Of a stretch of 12,783 nucleotides of DNA, positions 8,025-12,783 are shown piece by piece (position 1 is the stretch's first letter; each line of letters begins with the position of its first letter). The DNA lies in contig PXSL01000057.1 in assembly GCA_003022815.1 (NCBI GenBank), positions 1-12,783 of the forward strand, in the 5' to 3' direction. This DNA is from Halobacteriales archaeon SW_5_68_122 (lineage in GTDB: Archaea; Halobacteriota; Halobacteria; Halobacteriales; Haloarculaceae). Below the pieces are notes generated by a model. That model did not search any database. It had not been told where the DNA came from and saw only the letters and a program-made list of their open reading frames with translations. Both the position numbers and the translations under genes were made by a program.

Positions 8025-9332
8025 GTGAACCCCCTTGCGTTCGTTCTGCCGGGCCTGCCCTTCGGTCTGGAGTGGCGACTCCTGCTCATCCCGTTGATAA
8101 CCGGCATTATCGGCTACGGGACCAACTGGGTCGCCATCCAGCTGCTGTTCCGCCCCATCGGGTTCGTCGGGGTCCGCCTCCCAGGCATGAAGGAGCTGGC
8201 GCCCTCGTTTCCGCGGAAGCTGAAGCAGATTCCCGGCGTCGTCGAGGGCCGGGTAGGCTGGCAGGGCATCATCCCCTCGCGGTCGGCCCGGATGGGCACC
8301 ATCGCTGCCGAGAAGGGAATCGCCAAGATAGCCACCGAGCGGGAGTTCTACGAGGAGTTCGACCCCGAGCGCATCGCCACCTACATGGTCGACAACTCCA
8401 GAGAGGAGATACGGCAACTCACCGAGAACGTGTTCCGCGAGGAGTATCCGGAACTGTGGCACAACACGCCCGAGCCGGTCAAGCAACTCGTCCACAGCCG
8501 GGTCCAGGAGCGGCTCCCCCGCATCGCCGACGAGATAACCGACCGGATAGGCGAGAACATCGACGAACTGCTCGACATCAACCTCATGATAACCGACCAC
8601 CTCGATAAGAACCCCGAACTGCTCAACCGGCTGTTCCTCGAGGTCGGCGACCGCGAGCTGAAGTTCATCGTCAACTCCGGCTTTCTCATCGGCGGCTTCC
8701 TCGGTTGTTTCACCATCCCGCTGTTCCTGGCCATCGACAGCCCGCTCGTGTTGCCCCTCTGTGGGGTCGCCGTCGGCTACGCAACCAACTGGATTGCACT
8801 GAAGATCATCTTCCTGCCCATCGAGGAGCGGAGGTTCGGGCCGCTCCGGCTCCAAGGGCTGTTCATCAAGCGCCAGCCGGAGGTCGCCGAGGAGTACGCC
8901 GTGATCGTCGCCGACGAGATCGTCACCATCGGCAACGTCGCACAGAACCTCATGTACGGCAGCCAGTCCGACCGGACCCGGAAGATGATACGCGACGCCA
9001 TCCGGCCGGAGGTCGACCGGGCCGTCGGTCTCGCCGGCCCCGTCGTCCGGCTGATGACCGGCAGCGAGCAGTACGAGGCGGCCCGCGAGACGTTCGCCTC
9101 CGAGAGCGTCGACCGGACCACCGACCCGCTGCAGGACGCCGAGTTCAACGAAGAGCGTAGCGAGGCCATCCGGGAGCTCATCACCGGGCGGATACGCGAC
9201 CTCCCGCCCCGCGACTTCGTCGGCCTGCTGCGGCCTGCCTTCGTCGAGGACGAGTGGATGCTCATCCTGCTCGGGGCCGCCCTCGGGTTCGTCGCCGGCT
9301 GGATACAGCTCGCGGTGGTGACCGCCGCGTGA
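8025..9332 (+). CDS. DUF445 family membrane protein (435 aa)
   Basis: GTG 8025 gives MNPLAFVLPGLPFGLEWRLL and ends GWIQLAVVTAA. A membrane segment near residues 18-43 contains GYGTNWVAIQLLFRP (30-44). A hydrophobic pair near 215-265 contains the closely similar GYATNWIALKIIFLP (251-265). A last helix (about 411-431, LILLGAALGFVAGWIQL) lies at the C-terminus. The charged segments between are long amphipathic helices (EEFDPERIATYMVDNSREEI, VQERLPRIADEITDRIGENI). The twin G-Y-x-T-N-W motif is the DUF445 (YheB/YjiN type) signature. The family's biochemical role is unknown. The GTG is preferred because it follows the leader hairpin directly and starts just before the first hydrophobic stretch. The stop overlaps the next gene's start (GTGA), so the two products are probably made together. 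Confidence 0.88.
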   Translation: MNPLAFVLPGLPFGLEWRLLLIPLITGIIGYGTNWVAIQLLFRPIGFVGVRLPGMKELAPSFPRKLKQIPGVVEGRVGWQGIIPSRSARMGTIAAEKGIAKIATEREFYEEFDPERIATYMVDNSREEIRQLTENVFREEYPELWHNTPEPVKQLVHSRVQERLPRIADEITDRIGENIDELLDINLMITDHLDKNPELLNRLFLEVGDRELKFIVNSGFLIGGFLGCFTIPLFLAIDSPLVLPLCGVAVGYATNWIALKIIFLPIEERRFGPLRLQGLFIKRQPEVAEEYAVIVADEIVTIGNVAQNLMYGSQSDRTRKMIRDAIRPEVDRAVGLAGPVVRLMTGSEQYEAARETFASESVDRTTDPLQDAEFNEERSEAIRELITGRIRDLPPRDFVGLLRPAFVEDEWMLILLGAALGFVAGWIQLAVVTAA

Positions 9333-10687
9333 GCGAGGAAGCCGATGACGGGCCGGACGACTCGGGAGAGCCACCCGACCTCCTCGCCGACCCCGAGGAG
9401 CCGCCCGACCCCACGAAGGAGGCCGACCTCCCGCCCGAGGAGGTCGACCGCGTGTTCTCGGTGATGGACGAGGCGCTCACCGGCGACGCCGTCGGGGAGT
9501 TGCAGGCCGAGCGGCTGCTGTCGGTGCTGGAGCGGGCGATAGCCAGCCCCGCGGACACCGACCCCGAGACGCTGGCGGAGCTCGTCTCGGTCCTCGAGGA
9601 AGTGGTGGTGGCCCCCGACGACCTCGACGACGTCGACGGCCTGCTGAGCGTCCTCGAGGAGGCCGTCGGCGGCGCGACCGGGGCCGATGCCGAGAACGTC
9701 GAGGACGTCTTCGGCGTCCTCGAGGAGGGCCTCACCGACCCGACGGGGCTGGACCCCGAGGACGTAGAGCGGTTCCGCGCGGGACTGGAGAGCGCCCTCG
9801 TCGACCTGACCGGCCCCGCCGGGGACAGTCTCGGGGACCCGTCCCCGGCGTCCGGGGGCGCCAGCGCCGACCCCCGGGAGGTCGGGGGGGACGACGACGA
9901 GGTGCCGGACACCTTCCGCATTGCGCGGGTTGCGACGGCGATGACCCAGCGGGCGACCGGCTACTCAATGGAGTCCGGCATCCGGACGGGAACGCGGATG
10001 GCCTACGCCGCCGCCACCTCCGAGTCCCCCGCCGACCTGCTGACAGAGACGCGGGCCATCGCGCTGGACGAACTCCAGCGGGCCGGCATCGACATCGGCG
10101 AGGAACAGTCCGACTGGCTGGAGGCCCACGAGGAGGAACTCGTCGACCGGCGGCCCCTGACCGCCGAGGCGCTCCGCGAACGGGGCGAGCGCCTGCTGTC
10201 GCAGTCCGCCGAGGTCGGCCGCGGCGAGACCCTCCACCCCGCCTACCCATCCATCCTCGACGAACTCGCCGCCGACGAGGCCCGTATCCTCCGACTGCTC
10301 GCCGACGACGACACCCAGGCGTACATGGACGTCCGCGACCGCGGGTACATCCCGTTCACCACGGAACTGGTCGCCGAGCACATGACCATGGTGGGCGCCG
10401 ACGCCGGCTGTCGCCACCCCGACCGGACGCCGGTCTACCTGCAGAATCTCGAGCGACTCGGTCTCATCACCTTCGAGCAGAACCCCGTCGACGACCTCAA
10501 GCGGTACCAGGTGCTCGAGGCCCAGCCACACATCGAGGCCGCCCGCGAGTCCGCGCGGCGGCCCAAGACTGTCTACGGGCGGTTCTACCTGACCGACCTC
10601 GGTGTTGAGTTCTGTGAGACCTGCCTGCCCGTCAGCGTCGACTACGAGCGCTCCCGGGCGCGATTCCGCCGGGAGTCCGGCGAGTGA
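9329..10687 (+). CDS. Abi-alpha (DUF4393)-like protein with N-terminal helical repeats (452 aa)
   Basis: GTG 9329 overlaps the DUF445 stop by four bases, so I prefer it to an earlier in-frame ATG inside the DUF445 gene; the product starts VSEEADDGPDDSG. Residues 1-40 are acidic and Pro-rich. Residues 42-157 hold six imperfect repeats of 20 to 22 residues built on LLSVLEEAV and ending in DPEDVE-like turns. A Gly/Asp-rich linker (about 160-200) leads to an Ala-rich amphipathic helix (FRIARVATAMTQRATGYSME). The C-terminal 140 residues (ADEARILRLLADDD, PVYLQNLERLGLITF, VYGRFYLTDLGVEFCETCLP) match my recollection of the Abi-alpha/DUF4393 fold, a family linked to abortive phage infection. No catalytic residues or membrane helix are evident. 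Coupling to DUF445 suggests a membrane-associated partner. The defence role is inference from the family name. Confidence 0.7.
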   Translation: MSEEADDGPDDSGEPPDLLADPEEPPDPTKEADLPPEEVDRVFSVMDEALTGDAVGELQAERLLSVLERAIASPADTDPETLAELVSVLEEVVVAPDDLDDVDGLLSVLEEAVGGATGADAENVEDVFGVLEEGLTDPTGLDPEDVERFRAGLESALVDLTGPAGDSLGDPSPASGGASADPREVGGDDDEVPDTFRIARVATAMTQRATGYSMESGIRTGTRMAYAAATSESPADLLTETRAIALDELQRAGIDIGEEQSDWLEAHEEELVDRRPLTAEALRERGERLLSQSAEVGRGETLHPAYPSILDELAADEARILRLLADDDTQAYMDVRDRGYIPFTTELVAEHMTMVGADAGCRHPDRTPVYLQNLERLGLITFEQNPVDDLKRYQVLEAQPHIEAARESARRPKTVYGRFYLTDLGVEFCETCLPVSVDYERSRARFRRESGE

Positions 10688-10802
10688 CGGCTCGTACTAC
10701 CGGCTGTAACTACATGAGGTAGTCCTACTCGGAAAATCGGGGTCTCGACGGTATCCGGCCGGACATCGCCGAGGAATCTCGAAAGAACGACAGCCGGCAG
10801 TA

Positions 10803-11093
10803 TCAGAACGACAGTTCTTCGGGGCCGTCCTCGCCGATGGACGGCGAGTCGCGGTCCGAGTAGTTCGCCCGCCCGATAGCCTTCTTCGAGACGGCCGAGT
10901 AGACGGCCGTCCGGGCGTCCTCGGCGCTCTCGAGGGTGGTCTCGGCGTCCAGGCGACCCAGCGCCTCCCCGATCGTCTCCTCACCGTTCGGCAGCGCGAG
11001 CTCCAGGTCACCGTACTCCGCGATGAGGTCCTCCGCCGTCGTGGGGTAGCTGTGGCCATTCATCCGCTCGCCGGCTTTCGCAAGCAGTCGCAT
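10803..11093 (-). CDS. Small haloarchaeal DUF5789-like protein (96 aa)
   Basis: ATG 11093 gives MRLLAKAGERMNGHSYPTTA and the protein ends GEDGPEELSF. It is acidic and soluble. The SYPTTAEDLIAEYGDLEL, PNGEETIGEALGRL and KKAIGRANYSDRDSP segments match my memory of DUF5789 proteins of halophiles, whose function is unknown. A TATA-like ATTAAT (11115-11120) centred about 25 bases upstream of the ATG supports the start as leaderless. The gene converges with the Abi-alpha-like gene; the 115 bases between them hold only a weak inverted repeat. Confidence 0.72.
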   Translation of the reverse strand: MRLLAKAGERMNGHSYPTTAEDLIAEYGDLELALPNGEETIGEALGRLDAETTLESAEDARTAVYSAVSKKAIGRANYSDRDSPSIGEDGPEELSF

Positions 11094-11149
11094 ACGTAGA
11101 GTGTACGACCGGTCATTAATGAACGTTATCCATAATTACTGCCAACCGA

Positions 11150-11190
11150 TTTAATCACCTCTAGGACGCAAAGCGCCGGGGCTTTGCCCC
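11150..11190 (+). promoter_or_regulatory. PHP gene promoter and leader hairpin
   Basis: TTTAAT (11150-11155) would place transcription near 11180 and a leader of about 30 bases before ATG 11210. GGGGC (11178-11182) pairs with GCCCC (11186-11190) around a TTT loop, so a small hairpin would occupy the very 5' end of the message. The box and hairpin are seen; the regulation is inference. Confidence 0.4.
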
Positions 11191-11209
11191 CCGAGCGCCG
11201 AGGTGCGGT

Positions 11210-11980
11210 ATGGTCGTCGCGGACCTCCACGTACACACGACGAACTCCGACGGGAGCCTCACGCTGTCGACGCTCGCGGACGCCGCCGAGACGGCCCGAA
11301 TCGACGCCGTCGCCGTTACCGACCACGACCGCCTGCATCCGGACCTCCGGACGCCGGTGGCGACCCTCGAGGGCCTGACCGTCGTCCACGGCATCGAGTT
11401 GCGGGTCGAGGCCGGCGACGAGCGGGTCGACCTGCTCGGCTACGGCGCTCGCCGTACCGACGACCTCGAGGCGACCGTCGAGGCCCTCCAGGCCGACCGC
11501 ATCGAGCGCGGTCGCCGCATCATCGAGAACGTCGAGACCCGCCTCGGCGTCGAATTGCCCGTCGAACCCCGAGAGGGGCTCGGCCGACCCCACATTGCCC
11601 GCGCCATCGAGGCGGCGGCCGAGTACAGCTACGAGGGCGCCTTCGAGGAACTCATCGGCGACGACTGCCCCTGCTTCGTCGCCCGCGACGTCCCCACCTT
11701 CGAGGAGGGGCGGGCCGTTCTCGCGGAGGCCTGCGGCCTCGTCTCGCTGGCGCACCCCTTCAGGTACGACGACACCGAGGCGGCCCTGGAGCTGTGTGCC
11801 GACCTCGACGCCGTCGAACGGTTCTACCCCTACGGCCGGGCAGTCGACGTCTCGCTCGTAGAGCGGGCCGTCGAGCGGTACAACCTGCTGGCGACCGGCG
11901 GCACTGACGCTCACAGGGGAACGCTCGGCGAGGCCGGTCTAGAGCGCGACGACTACCGGCGATTCCGGGCCGCGCTGTGA
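11210..11980 (+). CDS. PHP-domain metal-dependent phosphoesterase (256 aa)
   Basis: ATG 11210 gives MVVADLHVHTTNSDGSLTLS. The PHP metal-site motifs appear in order: LHVHTTNSDG (His7, His9, Asp14), TDHD (Asp38, His39), GIEL (Glu63), GRPHIARA (His128), LAHPFRYD (His182) and GGTDAH (Asp233, His235). The set appears complete, so an active hydrolase is likely. PHP proteins of this short, single-domain type include 3',5'-nucleotide bisphosphate phosphatases and RNase AM-type 5'-3' exonucleases; the true substrate here cannot be read from sequence. It has no signal peptide and should be cytoplasmic. It is divergent from the DUF5789-like gene and followed 54 bases later by the zinc microprotein gene. 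Confidence 0.88.
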   Translation: MVVADLHVHTTNSDGSLTLSTLADAAETARIDAVAVTDHDRLHPDLRTPVATLEGLTVVHGIELRVEAGDERVDLLGYGARRTDDLEATVEALQADRIERGRRIIENVETRLGVELPVEPREGLGRPHIARAIEAAAEYSYEGAFEELIGDDCPCFVARDVPTFEEGRAVLAEACGLVSLAHPFRYDDTEAALELCADLDAVERFYPYGRAVDVSLVERAVERYNLLATGGTDAHRGTLGEAGLERDDYRRFRAAL

Positions 11981-12034
11981 CCCGCCGCTACCGATAACGC
12001 TGGGTTGAAACCGCTCGCCCCCGTATTTGCGTGC

Positions 12035-12196
12035 ATGCAGTGTCACTACTGTGACGAGGAGGCCGCCGTCGCCGTCGAGAAGGACCACGTCAAGGTCGGC
12101 CTCTGTGAGACGCACCTCCACGAACGAATGGAGGAACTCTCCGACTCCGAGTGGCTCGAGGAGGTCGAGTCACAGGTCGACGACGCCCTGGACTGA
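12035..12196 (+). CDS. DUF6757-like zinc microprotein (53 aa)
   Basis: ATG 12035 gives MQCHYCDEEAAVAVEKDHVK and the protein ends SQVDDALD. A CxxC (Cys3, Cys6) and a CxxH (Cys24, His27) frame a short beta-hairpin and can hold one zinc. The C-terminal half is an acidic helix (LHERMEELSDSEWLEEVESQ). The MQCHYC start is typical of DUF6757 proteins of haloarchaea as I recall them, which argues against the longer in-frame TTG start at 12005. The function is unknown; it may mediate protein or nucleic-acid contacts. It lies 54 bases after the PHP gene on the same strand and could share its transcript. Confidence 0.78.
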   Translation: MQCHYCDEEAAVAVEKDHVKVGLCETHLHERMEELSDSEWLEEVESQVDDALD

Positions 12197-12242
12197 CGTC
12201 GCCCCCACCCCGCCGTCCGGCTTTGTTTCCCTCCCATCGATC

Positions 12243-12256
12243 AAAAAAAACATATG
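12243..12256 (+). promoter_or_regulatory. TATA-type box for the Tat lipoprotein gene
   Basis: An A-run followed by CATATG makes the only strongly A/T-rich block in the area. Its 3' part (12250-12256) is centred 28 bases before ATG 12281. This supports a leaderless transcript beginning at that ATG rather than at ATG 12254, which would lie inside the box. Confidence 0.5.
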
Positions 12257-12280
12257 CCGCAATCGCGTGGATTCCGCCGC

Positions 12281-12783
12281 ATGCGCCGTCGTGACGTCCT
12301 CGCCGGCGGAGCCACGGTCGCGGGCGCCGCCGTGGCCGGCTGTTCCCTCCGGGCCGAGGAAACGATACCGTCGCTGTCGAGCGACTGGCCGCGTCCGCGG
12401 TACGACGAACGCGGGACCGGCTACCGGGATGACCGGGCGCCGGTCTCCGAGGGTGACCCGTCGATTCGGTGGTCGGCCCCGATGGACGCCGACGGTAGCG
12501 ACCGGCCCGAACCGGTCGTCGTCGACGACGTCGTCTACATCAATACCGGAACCGAGGTGGTCGCGTTCGACGCCGCCGACGGCGAGCGACGCTGGCGGAG
12601 GCGGATCGCCGACGAACCCTCGGTCCGGGGGTATATGCGCGGCCCGCTGACGGTCGCCGAGGGGCGGCTGTTCGCCGGCAGCCACGGCGGCCTGTTCGCC
12701 CTCGACACCGACGGGACGGTCGTGTGGTCCGTCGAGGGCGACGGCGAGTTCCCGGCGGGCAGCGTCAGCGGCTCGCCCGTCGT
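12281..12783 (+). CDS. Tat-exported lipoprotein with PQQ-like beta-propeller repeats, 3' end cut by window edge
   Basis: The frame runs from ATG 12281 to the right edge (167 codons plus two bases). The start MRRRDVLAGGATVAGAAVAG is a twin-arginine signal with a lipobox (AVAGC) whose Cys would be lipid-anchored after cleavage, so the protein should face outward on the membrane. The mature part contains SIRWSAPMDADG, VVVDDVVYINTGTEVVAFDA and GRLFAGSHGGLFALDTDGTV, typical blade repeats (VYxxT-VxAxDAxDGxxxW) of PQQ-like or outer-membrane BamB-like propellers. Haloarchaea carry many such proteins, usually of unknown substrate. ATG 12254 is an in-frame alternative that would add nine residues; the TATA-type box placement favours 12281. 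Confidence 0.85.
   Translation, partial: MRRRDVLAGGATVAGAAVAGCSLRAEETIPSLSSDWPRPRYDERGTGYRDDRAPVSEGDPSIRWSAPMDADGSDRPEPVVVDDVVYINTGTEVVAFDAADGERRWRRRIADEPSVRGYMRGPLTVAEGRLFAGSHGGLFALDTDGTVVWSVEGDGEFPAGSVSGSPV

Noticed and set aside
7830..9374. Long open frame on the minus strand opposite DUF445
   Set aside because: It is antisense to a protein with clear membrane segments and family motifs, and it crosses the intergenic leader.
10696..10723. Inverted repeat ACTACC/GGTAGT between convergent genes as a terminator
   Set aside because: Only 6 bp with a 16-base loop and no T-run; too weak to call.
1..12783. CRISPR array, tRNA or rRNA genes
   Set aside because: No regularly spaced repeats and no tRNA or rRNA signature were seen in any intergenic stretch.

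Overview
The window looks like a chromosomal segment of a haloarchaeon (class Halobacteria). Most genes are very GC-rich and the proteins are rich in Asp and Glu. Several genes have a TATA-like box 25 to 30 bases before the start codon, as in leaderless haloarchaeal transcripts. Several products match families common in halophiles: Hef helicase/nuclease, archaeal AlaS, a DUF6757-like microprotein, and a Tat lipoprotein with PQQ-type repeats. I cannot name the genus.

Layout. Positions 1-1200 (minus) hold a TnpB gene that runs off the left edge. A 46-base divergent promoter separates it from a small plus-strand pair: a Cys-rich zinc-binding-like protein (1247-1471) and a 47-residue ribbon-helix-helix-like protein (1468-1611). 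This section and the hairpin-rich stretch 1612-1837 are visibly less GC-rich than the rest and look mobile-element derived. The ancestral-looking part begins at 1838 with hef (1838-4181, minus), which is divergent from alaS (4365-7062, plus). Next come a long coiled-coil, phasin-like protein (7093-7743, minus); a translationally coupled pair made of a DUF445 membrane protein and an Abi-alpha-like protein (8025-10687, plus); a small DUF5789-like protein (10803-11093, minus); a PHP-domain phosphoesterase (11210-11980, plus); a 53-residue zinc microprotein (12035-12196, plus); and the start of a Tat lipoprotein (12281 to the right edge, plus).

The main surprise is that both hef and alaS are frame-disrupted. 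In each, a segment of roughly 30 to 36 codons expected from the family is absent, and the two flanking parts lie in different frames. Each junction sits at a short direct repeat. In both cases the missing length must be 2 modulo 3. Because alaS is normally essential, either the deletions are tolerated and recent or the assembly is wrong at these points. Raw reads would decide.

For a possible undescribed system, the best candidates are two. One is the DUF445/Abi-alpha operon, which has a 13-bp inverted repeat filling its leader and a six-fold helical repeat in the Abi-alpha-like protein. The other is the zinc-protein/RHH pair sharing a control region with tnpB. Both functional readings are inference.
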